Of a DNA stretch of 51,342 nt, positions 8,802 to 17,477 are shown in pieces. The notes under the pieces are model-generated. The model was not told the origin of the DNA, searched no databases, and saw only the letters and a list, made by a program, of their open reading frames with translations. The position numbers were made by a program, and so were the translations under genes. Source of the stretch: CAYMLQ01 sp964390795 (GTDB taxonomy: Bacteria > Verrucomicrobiota > Kiritimatiellia > RFP12 > UBA1067). Numbering within the stretch: the first letter of the stretch is position 1; the number at the start of each line of letters is the position of its first letter. The stretch is from NCBI GenBank assembly GCA_964390795.1, contig CAYMLQ010000008.1:1-51342 (forward strand), in the 5' to 3' direction.

Positions 8802-8863
8802 TTTCACCGAATGAACCGAATTACGCTAATTCCAATTCGTCTCCTTCGGTTCATTCGGTGAAA
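8802..8863. repeat. 19-bp perfect inverted repeat spanning the GH127 stop codon
   Basis: Arms at 8802-8820 and 8845-8863 are exact reverse complements, with a 24-bp loop. The right arm holds the last codons (Phe-Thr-Glu) and the TGA of the GH127 gene. The transcript can form a long hairpin at the end of that gene. There is no clear T-run, so it may be a Rho-linked or processing site that lowers GH51 expression relative to GH127, rather than a classic terminator. An arm inside coding sequence suggests that an element landed at or copied the gene end. Confidence 0.75.
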
Positions 8864-10881
8864 CACGTTACCCCCTCGCTTGTTCGCGCGAAGCCGCGCG
8901 GCGGGCATGTCTCCGTCACGGATACACCTTGCGTAGTTTGCGCCTTCAACTGCGCGTGCGTCAAGACCTTCCAGTACACGGCGAAGCGCTGGTGGTGCAC
9001 GCGATACAGGGGCGACAGCCGCACGCGGACGGGCGTCTGGTCAGCCGGATTGATCATGTTTGCCGTAAAGGTCAGCGGCGCGCCGGAAACCGGCTCGACC
9101 GACAGGGCCGCCTGCGCTGGCGACTTGCTCACGAACGCCGGCACCGGCCAGGCGGGCGCGCTGACAAAGGCGTCCTTGCCCGCGATGTCGCTGGCCGGCA
9201 TTCCGACGCGCCCCAATTCGCCCGCGAGCACAATGGGGCCGTAGAAGAGAGAAACGGTCGCGGGATCATCCATAGTGGGCCTCACCCGAAGGGCCAAGGG
9301 TAATGTCAATTCGATGCTGTCGCCGCTCTGCCAGCGCCGCGTCACCGGCAGGTAGCCTCCCGGACAGGAGCTGACGGCCAGAGCCTCGCCGTTCACTGTA
9401 AGTCCAACTGCCCCGTCAATCCAAGCCGGCAGACGCAGGTTCACCGTCGCGGTTGCCGGTGCGGCGGCTTCGAACGTCAGCCTGATTCGGCCTATTTCCG
9501 GATACGCGGTCTCCAGTCTCACTTTCAGGCCGCGCTCGTGCCAGTCGAGCGTCGACGGAATATTGAGGTTCACCCAAAGCGTGTCGTCGCGATGAAAGTA
9601 GATGGACTCGCCGAAGCGCGCGGTGTTCTCGATCCCCGTGCCCTGGCAGCAGTACGGGCCGTCGAGATAGGTGCGGAAGTCGCCGGACCGGAGCGGCGTG
9701 AAGTAGGTCACATGACCGGTGTCCGGCGCGATCGAGGCCAGGATGTGGTTGTAGAGCGCAAGCTCCACGAAGTCCGCGTAGGCCGCCTTCGGGTCGCGCT
9801 CGAAGAGGTGGCGCGTCAGCTTGAGCAGGTTGTGCGTGTTGCAGGTCTCGGCGGTCTTGGAGGAGAGCGCCGAGTCGCCGGCGCCCGCGACCTCGGTGCG
9901 GGCCGCCCGCAGCTTCTCGTCGAAGGCGTTGCCGCCGATGGCGAAAGCGTGGTCGCGGACAACGAAGTTCCAGAACGCCTCGGCCGCCTGCCCCGACCGC
10001 GCGTCGCCGCTGATGCACGCGTAGCGCGCGAGGCCGCACGCCTGCGCCACGTGCGTGTTGCCGTGAAGCCCGTCGAGCCTGTCCTGCCCTTGCAGCAGCG
10101 GCTCGATCAGCCACGCCCGGTTGAAGAGCGACGCAAACTTCAGGTGGCGCTCCGCAGCGGCATCGCCCCGCCTGGCGGCGAACCGGTAGAGGTCGCTCAG
10201 CGCCTCGGCCATGCCGCCGAACTCGTTGACCGGATTGCCGGTGTAATCGGTTCGCAAGAGCGCCTCAACCTGCTCGGGCTTCAGCCGGGCGAAGCGCGCG
10301 GCAAAACAGTCGGACATCCGCTCCGCCACGTCCAGCGCCTGCGCGTTGCCGCAGCAGGAGTAGACATCCAGCAGGCCGGCGATGATCTTGTGGATGGTGT
10401 AGTAGGGAACAGAGGCTTTGTGCGGGTTCTTTTCAAGCTGGTCGAACTTGTCAACGGGAAACGCTGAGAGATAGCCGCCGCCGAGTTTCTCCTGACATTC
10501 GGCCAAGACCTTTACCATGTAAGCAGCCTTGTCGCGGAACGAAGCGTCTCCCGTAGCGGCGTACATCCGCGCCGCGGCCGAGAGATAGTGCCCGCCGTAG
10601 TGGCCCGCAATAAAGCCGCTGTCCCAGCCGCCATAGCCCGACGCGACGCCCGCAGGCTGCGGGAGGCCGGCGTTCTTGCGGAAACCGAACAGCAGCCGGT
10701 CCGGTTGCAACTGCCCGACCAGCCCTGTTCGGTGCAGTTCCTGAAGCTGCCTGAACGGGCTGTCCAACAGACGCACCCGGCTCAGGTCAAAGCTCTCCGC
10801 CGACAAGGCCTCGACAGCCATGAGCGCGGCAGGCAAGAACGCGGACAGAACCGCAATTGAAAGCAACCTGTATTTCAGCAT
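8851..10881 (-). CDS. Beta-L-arabinofuranosidase, GH127
   Basis: A 676-residue protein with a signal peptide (MLKYRLLSIAVLSAFLPAALMA). The (alpha/alpha)6 barrel of the GH127 (DUF1680) family opens with RLLDSPFRQLQELHR, then GWDSGFIAGHYGGHYLSA and PYYTIHKIIAGLLD. The zinc/cysteine active site is complete: AETCNTHN supplies Glu345 and Cys347, and YCCQGTG supplies Cys411 and Cys412. These match the Glu-x-Cys and Cys-Cys pairs of the Bifidobacterium HypBA1 enzyme, whose nucleophile is the first Cys of the CC pair. The enzyme removes beta-L-arabinofuranose, as found on extensin and RG-II or arabinan ends. It starts 21 bp after the giant lyase gene and pairs naturally with GH51 downstream, so the operon can take both anomers of arabinofuranose. 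Confidence 0.95.
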   Translation of the reverse strand: MLKYRLLSIAVLSAFLPAALMAVEALSAESFDLSRVRLLDSPFRQLQELHRTGLVGQLQPDRLLFGFRKNAGLPQPAGVASGYGGWDSGFIAGHYGGHYLSAAARMYAATGDASFRDKAAYMVKVLAECQEKLGGGYLSAFPVDKFDQLEKNPHKASVPYYTIHKIIAGLLDVYSCCGNAQALDVAERMSDCFAARFARLKPEQVEALLRTDYTGNPVNEFGGMAEALSDLYRFAARRGDAAAERHLKFASLFNRAWLIEPLLQGQDRLDGLHGNTHVAQACGLARYACISGDARSGQAAEAFWNFVVRDHAFAIGGNAFDEKLRAARTEVAGAGDSALSSKTAETCNTHNLLKLTRHLFERDPKAAYADFVELALYNHILASIAPDTGHVTYFTPLRSGDFRTYLDGPYCCQGTGIENTARFGESIYFHRDDTLWVNLNIPSTLDWHERGLKVRLETAYPEIGRIRLTFEAAAPATATVNLRLPAWIDGAVGLTVNGEALAVSSCPGGYLPVTRRWQSGDSIELTLPLALRVRPTMDDPATVSLFYGPIVLAGELGRVGMPASDIAGKDAFVSAPAWPVPAFVSKSPAQAALSVEPVSGAPLTFTANMINPADQTPVRVRLSPLYRVHHQRFAVYWKVLTHAQLKAQTTQGVSVTETCPPRGFARTSEGVTCFTE

Positions 10882-10902
10882 AAGTCAAGTCTCGTGCCGT
10901 CT

Positions 10903-13900
10903 TCATGGTCCGAGCAGCACGCGGTAGAACCGCGATGGATAAAGCGGCGCGTCGGGATCCGTCCACAAGAACGGCAGCGCCGGCGAGTTGGTCGTAAGCA
11001 TGGTCGACCACTGAACAAGATTGGTCGAGGCCTGCACGCTGTAGTCGGGGCCTGCGTCTCCTGTGATGCTCACAGCGAAGACGCCCCCCTCAAGGCGCGC
11101 CTGCGCGACTGCGGGTTGCGCGATAGGTCCGACGGCGACGTTGAACGTGTGGGCAACAGACTGGCCGGGCAGTCCATCGTCCTCGACTGCAACGGTGATC
11201 GGATACGACAGCCCAGCTTGGCCGACGGTCGGGCGCCAGCAGACGATCCCTTTGTCGGCCTCGATGGTGACGCCGCTCGGGGCATCCAGCAGGCTGTAGG
11301 TCAGGGACTGCGGCGGCGCGTCCACGTCGGCTGCGGAGTTGGTCACCGCCAGCAAAACCCCGGCGCGCGCAGCGCGGCTCGCTATGGAAGCCAGCGCCGG
11401 CGGCGTGTTCGTGGCCAGAGTCGCCGCGCCGCAAACCGCAAAGGCCGCATTGGACGCCAGGTTCTGATACACGGCCCAAAGCCAGTTCGTCGAGCGGGCC
11501 ACGGACGAGATGCGCACCTCGTCCACGCGGGCGTTGAGATAGCGGCCGTTATACTCGCGGGCGATGTTGACGTCGGTCAGGTTGTTGGCAGACGAACCGG
11601 ACCCGCTGCCGAGGAGCGTCGCATTCAGGAAGAGCTTCATGTCCGTGCTGCCGCTGCCCGCGATCGTGTATGCCGCATAGAACCAGCTGCCCACGGACAC
11701 CACGCTGGGTGCAGACAGAACCGCAGTTCCGCCATTCACCTGCGCCTTGATCTGGAAGCTGCTCGATGTTTTAAAGTGCGTCACGCCCGCGCTCCACGGG
11801 TCGGAGGAGACCAGGCCGATATCGCCCCCGCCCGGCGCGGCGTTCAGATTCACCCAGCACTCCACGGTCACCTGCGCGTTTGTGCCCATGTCGGGCAGGC
11901 TCACGTAGTTGCTGGCCGCGCTGTTGAAGTCGTCGCAGCCTCCCGCAACACCTGCCGCCGCGCCCTGCGTATCGACCTGCACGAGACGCGAGGCGGACAG
12001 GCGCGGAGAGGAATCGAAATGCGCGCCGAGCGTCTCTCCGAGATGCCACACGCCGATGAAGCCGTTCGCCCACGCGGCGCCGTTGGTCGTAGACGGCAGC
12101 GGGTCGGCAGCCGACGGGTCACCCCAGCGCGCGAAGACGGAGCAGTTGTTCGTGAACAGCGGGATCTGCACCCAGACGTGTGAGAGGCCGCTCGGATCCC
12201 AGCTCTCGATCTCGTAGTTCAGCGGCGTCCTTCCGTCCGCCGCAAGAAAGCGCAGATCGCCTCCGGCCTCGTCAAGGAAATCGCCGTAGTCGAAGCCGGG
12301 GATGTGCGCGCCGAGCACGACCAGCGCCGGGAAGTTCGTCAGCGCCTCGCCACGGCCGTAGCCGGGGAAGGTGACGCGCGTCTGGCGCCAGGGCGCGTTC
12401 CCCGCGACTGTCACCGTGACGTCCGCATGGCCCTGCCCCACCTCATTCGTGGCCGTGCAGCGCAGCACGTAGACGCCTTCGTCGGAGAACCTCACGGTGG
12501 TGTTGGTCGCGGCCGGCTGGTCGAACGCCGCGGCGCCTTCACCCGAGACCTGCGACCACCTCGTCCCCAGCGCGGCCCCTCCGCCACTCGTGACCGCGGT
12601 CGCGATCTTCAAGCTGGCCACCCCGGCCGGAAGCGTCCAGGGCGAGGCGGCCGGCGCCGTGATGACGACGCCCGGGTCCGTGACGACGGGGAAGCCGGAG
12701 AGCGGCGTCCAGATGAGGCTCGTCCCCGACGCGCTGTTCGAGAGGCTGAAGGCACCGTACGTCGCGATGAGGTGCCCGGCGCGGTCGGCCACGTTGGTGC
12801 CGAGCGCGAAGGCGCCGGACTGGCTGGCCGTTGCGAGGACCGGCCACGAGCGTGCCGAGCGCCAGAAGGCGTGGGCGAGGTTCACCGTGCTGCCGGGGCT
12901 GTCCAGAAAAACGTCCACTTTGGCCCCGGCGGTGACGGACACCGCCTGTCCGCTCGCGAGGTCGCCCTCGCCGGAGGAGTTGCCGGCCAGTTCCCAGCGC
13001 AGCCTGCCGGTCGCGCCGAAGGTCAGCGTGCTGCCGAAGGTCAGCGTGCTGCCGAAGGTCAGCGTGCCGAAGCTGTCGCCTGGCGCCAGCGCGCCGCTGA
13101 CGGAGGTCGGAGGCGCGATCAGGCCTACGCCGGCAAGCATTCCTGATGCTCCCACCGTAACGCTGCCCGAGCCGTTCACGCTGCCGTTGACAACGAGTGT
13201 GCCGCCATTCACCGCTGTCGGGCCGCTGTAGGCGTTGTTGCCGGCCAGCGTCCACGTTCCGCGCTCGTTCTTCGACAGGCCGGTCAAGGTGTTCGCGCCT
13301 GAGCCGTCGACAACGTCGCCGAGAATAGTGCCGTGGCCCGCGCCGCGGAGATCCAGATAGCGGCCGGTGTAACCGGGTGCGACATTGCCGAGAAGCGTGA
13401 GCGTGCCGTTCGAGACGGTGAGGCACGTGCCACCAGCTCCGCCCACGAGATAGACGGGGCCTTCGATCACGTTGTCGCCCGCCAGGTTGACGATCGCGCC
13501 CGGAGCGTTGGGGTTGCTGAGGCTGAAGGTGAGCGTGTCCGGCAGGGTGAGGCCGCCGCGGCCGCCGTCGAGCAGCAGCGTGGCGGCCGCGCCGCTCACC
13601 GTGACGGCCTTCGCGCCGCGGCCAAGCTGCGCGGGGTCGGAGAGGAGCAGCGAGCCGCCGTTGACGGTCACCGCCCCCGTGAACTCGTTGTCGCCCGCGA
13701 GCTGCACGACGTCGGCTCGGGCGGGATTTGCAACAGTCAGGCCGCCTGTCCCGCTGATGGCGTTCGGCACCAGCGTCTCTCCCGCGCGCGAGAAGCGCAA
13801 GGTGCCCGTGTTGATCACTTCGCCCGCGCCCAGCGAGCCGGAGGCCCCGCCGTTGCCGACTTGGAGCGCTCCAGCGTCGATCACCGTCGCTCCAGCATAG

Positions 13901-16900
13901 GAATTGTTGCCTGCAAGAATAAGCGTGCTCGCGGTGTTGCTGCGCGTCAGCCCGCCGGCTCCGCTGATCGCACCGCTGAAGATGAATTTGCTGGAGCCGT
14001 TCGCGTTGAACACCGTGTCTTCGGCCAGCGTAACCGCGTTGGAGATGCTGTACGTGAGCCCTGCGCCGGCGCCGGCCAGCGTGACCGACGGCGGCGTCAA
14101 GCCATTGCTTACGAGTTCGAGCGGGGCACCGACAACGGTGACGGTGCGCGTGTTGGTGCTGCTGCCGCCCAACACAAGCGCATTGAGCAACAGCGAGTCG
14201 CCGATGTTATTGTTTGCAGAGAGCGACCCGGCGCCGAGCGTTTGCTCGGGGAAGAACTCCACGCGCGTGCCATGACTGCTAACCGGAGCCATGCTGTTGC
14301 TCCAGTTTGAGCCCGCGCTCCAACTCCCGCTCGTCGCGTTGGTCCAGGTGTACGTGACGGGCATTGCGCCGATCATCACCGTAGCGGAGTCGCTCCGGAG
14401 CGCGCCCTCGTCGGTAGCGGTGAAATCGAAGCTCGCATCAGCGGCGCAATTCAGGAGTGGCGTGAAGCGTGCCGTGTGGCCGTCTGGCAGCAGAGACACC
14501 GAGCCACCCTGCGCGTTCGTGACGGCGAAGTTCATATCGTTGGGATAAGTCCAATCATCTGTCGCGAGACTGCGCAGTTCCACGTCCACCGGCTGGTTGT
14601 TCTCGCCGGTGGCAACGCCGTCGCGAACGACGGGCGGCTCGTTCTGCGCGACGAGGTCCCACGCGCTGAGCGGCGTGATGGTAGGCGTGTTGGTCGGCTC
14701 GCTTTCGCCCGGGGCGAGCGGCACGAACCACACGGCGAGCGTGGTGTTGGTGACGCCAGTCAGGTTGATCGCAAGCTTGCGGTAGCCGCTGTTGTTCGCG
14801 TTTTCTGGCGGCCAGGGCGAAGTCGGCAGCGGCTCCGCGTTCCGGACGGTCCAGACGCCGCCGCCGCTGACGATCTTGCCCCACAGGCGCTCCGAGCCGC
14901 TCTGCAGCGTGACGCTCGTGCCGTCGGCGCTGATATTCGTGCCCACGCTGCTGCCGAAGTGCGCGAACCACCAGACCGCGCTCGCGCCCGGCGTGACGAT
15001 CTCATCCTGCACCAGCACCTGCCGCCGGTTTCCGAGGAGCTGAAGGCCGCGATGCACGCGCGTGACGCCGCTGATGTTCTTCGAGAGATCCCAGATCGCG
15101 AAGCTCCGCTGGCCTCCCTGCGCAGACTGGAAGTTCCGGAGCGACGCGTACGGCGCGTTCCAGATGCGGTCCGGCCCGGAATTCGGGTTGACGACCAGAC
15201 AGTTGTGGCCTTCGGCGCGGTTGCGGTAGTAATCCCAACGGTCGCGGCCGCTGCTGGGGGTCGTCGTATTGTGGTTCGGCACGTCGTAGCTCTCGCTCGT
15301 CAGATCCACAAACCACTTTACTCCGCGCGCGCAGAGCTGGAAGGTGCCGCTTTGCAGCATGCCGTGGTCATAGTACGTCCCCCCCATGCCGCCGACGAAC
15401 GTGGCCTTCGTGTCCGTCCAGTTCTCGCGCAGCGTGACCACTTCCTGAAAACTCGCTGGCGAGCTGTCCGCCGGGCCGCGGTACGCGCTGTCCGGCTTGA
15501 GGCCCGCCGCCGCAGGGGAGAGGGTCGTCTCCGGCAAGGTCAGCGCATTGAGCGGGCTGTTGCCGATCTGGCGGCTGTAGTCGAACACCTCGAGCGCATT
15601 GAAGCGCCGCGCGAACCAGTTCGCCCAGCCGATCGCGGCCTCGCTCCCCGTGCCGACATCGGAAAAGGTGAAGCGGCTGCGGGTGTTGCTCGCGATGAAC
15701 AGCGGCTCGCGGGCGGCCGTGGAGAAGCCTGCCACGCGGGCCAGCGAGTACGTGGAGCCGAGCGCCATCTCCAGGGCCGGTGCGGCCTGGCCGATGCCCC
15801 ACTTCGAGAAGATGCCGTAGTCCGTGCCCTCGTACCAGGCACCTGCGTTCGCATTCCATTTCACCACAAGTGACGCAGCGCGCCCGATGGCGCTGCTGCA
15901 CTTGCCTTCGGACGCGCTTTCGTTCACCAGGCCCACAGCGAGTGTAGCCATGAGATGGCCTGCATTGATGATAACGCCTATGTTGTTGCCGTAGGACGTC
16001 GTCCACCCGGCGCTGAAGCAGCTGACCATCTTGCTCGTCATGGCGTCTTTTCGCGCCTGCGTCCAATACGGATACAGCCAGTCGTAGCCGATCGCCACGA
16101 CCCCATTCTCGACGCCTTTCCACGGATCGCTCCAATCGCCGTTCACGAGGCAGTTGTTAATGTTCGTCCACGCAACCTCGGCATACAGGTTGTTGCCGGT
16201 CATCCACCAGGCCAGGGCCAGGCGCTGGATGCGGTCCTGCGCCCCGCGCTGAACCGTGGGCGCGGCGGCGAGGTCGCCGTTGGCCGAGCTGATCACGGCC
16301 TGCGCGCGAGACTTGGCCGCGCTGGATGCGGGGCTGTCATACATCTGCTTGAGCCACGCGAAGCGCTCGCGCGAAACGCCGAGGTACGGGTGCTCCGTCG
16401 CCAGCGTATTAAAGAGGCTCGAAGAGGAGGGCGTGTTCGCCTCGGTGTTTGGAGACATCAGGGCTGAGCCCGGAATCACGCTGAACGCCGTCTCCCCTGG
16501 CTTCTTCCATCCCACAGACCAGTGATCCGGGCCCGCGTCTTCCTTGTGCAGCAGCTCCACGTAGCAGCGCTGGCCTGAAACAAGCGTGACGGGCGCGGAC
16601 ACCTGGCTTGGCTGGCCCGTCCACGCGCGGAACCCGGTCGCGTTCGCCACGCTTGCGATCAGCGACTTCGCCGACGCGTTGGTGTTTGTGCTGAGGTAGA
16701 ACTGCACCACGTCGTCGCCGCTCACGGCAAACGTGTAGGTGCCGTTGGTCGGGGCGCGGATATAGCCCGTCACGCGCGTGCCGAAGCTGTCGTCCCAATT
16801 CGTCGCGAGGCACTCGAACGAGGTCAGAAACTCGCGCGACGCCGGCTTGTTCGGATAGTTGGCGCTCGAGGTCAGCGCGCTGAGGTTCGTTCCTGCGAGA

Positions 16901-17445
16901 CCGCCCCACACCTCCCGCAACACCGCTCCGCCGTTCGGCACCTCGGCGGCCGGATAAAGCCGCGCCGTCGGGATCACCTGACGCGGCCGTGACGGCGACG
17001 CCCACTCCAGCTTCACGCTCGCGCTGCCGGTGTTCTCGGTGTATTCGAGGCGCAGGTTCACGCGGTGGCCAGCCTTGAGCCGCATCTGCCCACGCAACTC
17101 GCCGCCATTGAACGTACGACCCACAATCATCTGGTCGTCGACCCAGAGCTTGGCCGTGTCGTCCGCCGTCACACAAAACGTATACAGCTCGGCGTACTCC
17201 GGCTCGAGCTGGCCGGACCAGGCCACAGCGAACGTGTCGGCGTTTGTGATCGCCGTGCCCATCGGCAGCCCGCTACCCCAGTTGAAGTTGACGTTTGTGT
17301 CGACTCTCGTCGTCGCGAGGGACGTGAAGTCGGCGTTTTCGTAGTACTGTCCGGTCAGCCCCGTGCCCTGGCCGAGTGACGCCGCTGCGGCTAGCGCGAG
17401 CCCGAGGCACGCCACCAGCCCGAGAGGTTTTGAATAACTTCGCAT
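10903..17445 (-). CDS. Giant secreted PA14/heparinase II-III-like polysaccharide lyase with PATR, LamG and Ig modules
   Basis: 2180 residues. The ATG at 17445 was chosen because GGGAGAT lies just upstream and a signal peptide follows (PLGLVACLGLALAAAASLGQG). Domains: PA14 (about 28-165) and a second PA14-like domain (about 182-325), both likely carbohydrate-binding; then an alginate-lyase-like toroid (about 350-650) with INAGHLMA near 495 and WYEGTDYG near 537. A heparinase II/III-type beta domain (about 690-920) carries MLQSGTFQLCARG and RAEGHNCLVVN. A cadherin-like domain, several PATR repeats (about 1040-1530), an Ig/PKD-like domain, DUF2341 (about 1690-1780), LamG (about 1795-1990), a putative-Ig domain and a terminal FYRVLLGP module follow. 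The last 500 residues are closely matched by the neighbouring giant protein. It probably cleaves uronic-acid polysaccharides at or outside the cell surface; the exact substrate is unknown. It lies 32 bp after the upstream gene. Confidence 0.82.
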   Translation of the reverse strand: MRSYSKPLGLVACLGLALAAAASLGQGTGLTGQYYENADFTSLATTRVDTNVNFNWGSGLPMGTAITNADTFAVAWSGQLEPEYAELYTFCVTADDTAKLWVDDQMIVGRTFNGGELRGQMRLKAGHRVNLRLEYTENTGSASVKLEWASPSRPRQVIPTARLYPAAEVPNGGAVLREVWGGLAGTNLSALTSSANYPNKPASREFLTSFECLATNWDDSFGTRVTGYIRAPTNGTYTFAVSGDDVVQFYLSTNTNASAKSLIASVANATGFRAWTGQPSQVSAPVTLVSGQRCYVELLHKEDAGPDHWSVGWKKPGETAFSVIPGSALMSPNTEANTPSSSSLFNTLATEHPYLGVSRERFAWLKQMYDSPASSAAKSRAQAVISSANGDLAAAPTVQRGAQDRIQRLALAWWMTGNNLYAEVAWTNINNCLVNGDWSDPWKGVENGVVAIGYDWLYPYWTQARKDAMTSKMVSCFSAGWTTSYGNNIGVIINAGHLMATLAVGLVNESASEGKCSSAIGRAASLVVKWNANAGAWYEGTDYGIFSKWGIGQAAPALEMALGSTYSLARVAGFSTAAREPLFIASNTRSRFTFSDVGTGSEAAIGWANWFARRFNALEVFDYSRQIGNSPLNALTLPETTLSPAAAGLKPDSAYRGPADSSPASFQEVVTLRENWTDTKATFVGGMGGTYYDHGMLQSGTFQLCARGVKWFVDLTSESYDVPNHNTTTPSSGRDRWDYYRNRAEGHNCLVVNPNSGPDRIWNAPYASLRNFQSAQGGQRSFAIWDLSKNISGVTRVHRGLQLLGNRRQVLVQDEIVTPGASAVWWFAHFGSSVGTNISADGTSVTLQSGSERLWGKIVSGGGVWTVRNAEPLPTSPWPPENANNSGYRKLAINLTGVTNTTLAVWFVPLAPGESEPTNTPTITPLSAWDLVAQNEPPVVRDGVATGENNQPVDVELRSLATDDWTYPNDMNFAVTNAQGGSVSLLPDGHTARFTPLLNCAADASFDFTATDEGALRSDSATVMIGAMPVTYTWTNATSGSWSAGSNWSNSMAPVSSHGTRVEFFPEQTLGAGSLSANNNIGDSLLLNALVLGGSSTNTRTVTVVGAPLELVSNGLTPPSVTLAGAGAGLTYSISNAVTLAEDTVFNANGSSKFIFSGAISGAGGLTRSNTASTLILAGNNSYAGATVIDAGALQVGNGGASGSLGAGEVINTGTLRFSRAGETLVPNAISGTGGLTVANPARADVVQLAGDNEFTGAVTVNGGSLLLSDPAQLGRGAKAVTVSGAAATLLLDGGRGGLTLPDTLTFSLSNPNAPGAIVNLAGDNVIEGPVYLVGGAGGTCLTVSNGTLTLLGNVAPGYTGRYLDLRGAGHGTILGDVVDGSGANTLTGLSKNERGTWTLAGNNAYSGPTAVNGGTLVVNGSVNGSGSVTVGASGMLAGVGLIAPPTSVSGALAPGDSFGTLTFGSTLTFGSTLTFGATGRLRWELAGNSSGEGDLASGQAVSVTAGAKVDVFLDSPGSTVNLAHAFWRSARSWPVLATASQSGAFALGTNVADRAGHLIATYGAFSLSNSASGTSLIWTPLSGFPVVTDPGVVITAPAASPWTLPAGVASLKIATAVTSGGGAALGTRWSQVSGEGAAAFDQPAATNTTVRFSDEGVYVLRCTATNEVGQGHADVTVTVAGNAPWRQTRVTFPGYGRGEALTNFPALVVLGAHIPGFDYGDFLDEAGGDLRFLAADGRTPLNYEIESWDPSGLSHVWVQIPLFTNNCSVFARWGDPSAADPLPSTTNGAAWANGFIGVWHLGETLGAHFDSSPRLSASRLVQVDTQGAAAGVAGGCDDFNSAASNYVSLPDMGTNAQVTVECWVNLNAAPGGGDIGLVSSDPWSAGVTHFKTSSSFQIKAQVNGGTAVLSAPSVVSVGSWFYAAYTIAGSGSTDMKLFLNATLLGSGSGSSANNLTDVNIAREYNGRYLNARVDEVRISSVARSTNWLWAVYQNLASNAAFAVCGAATLATNTPPALASIASRAARAGVLLAVTNSAADVDAPPQSLTYSLLDAPSGVTIEADKGIVCWRPTVGQAGLSYPITVAVEDDGLPGQSVAHTFNVAVGPIAQPAVAQARLEGGVFAVSITGDAGPDYSVQASTNLVQWSTMLTTNSPALPFLWTDPDAPLYPSRFYRVLLGP
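13015..13068. repeat. 18-bp tandem repeat, three copies, inside the giant lyase gene
   Basis: Three near-identical 18-bp units of the form GCCGAAGGTCAGCGTGCT encode a repeated TFGSTL hexapeptide in the PATR region. The length is a multiple of three, so the frame is kept. It looks like a recent slippage or recombination expansion, and strains should differ in copy number. Confidence 0.85.
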
Positions 17446-17477
17446 GGTGTAATCTCCCATTACTTCTCTCACGGGGT

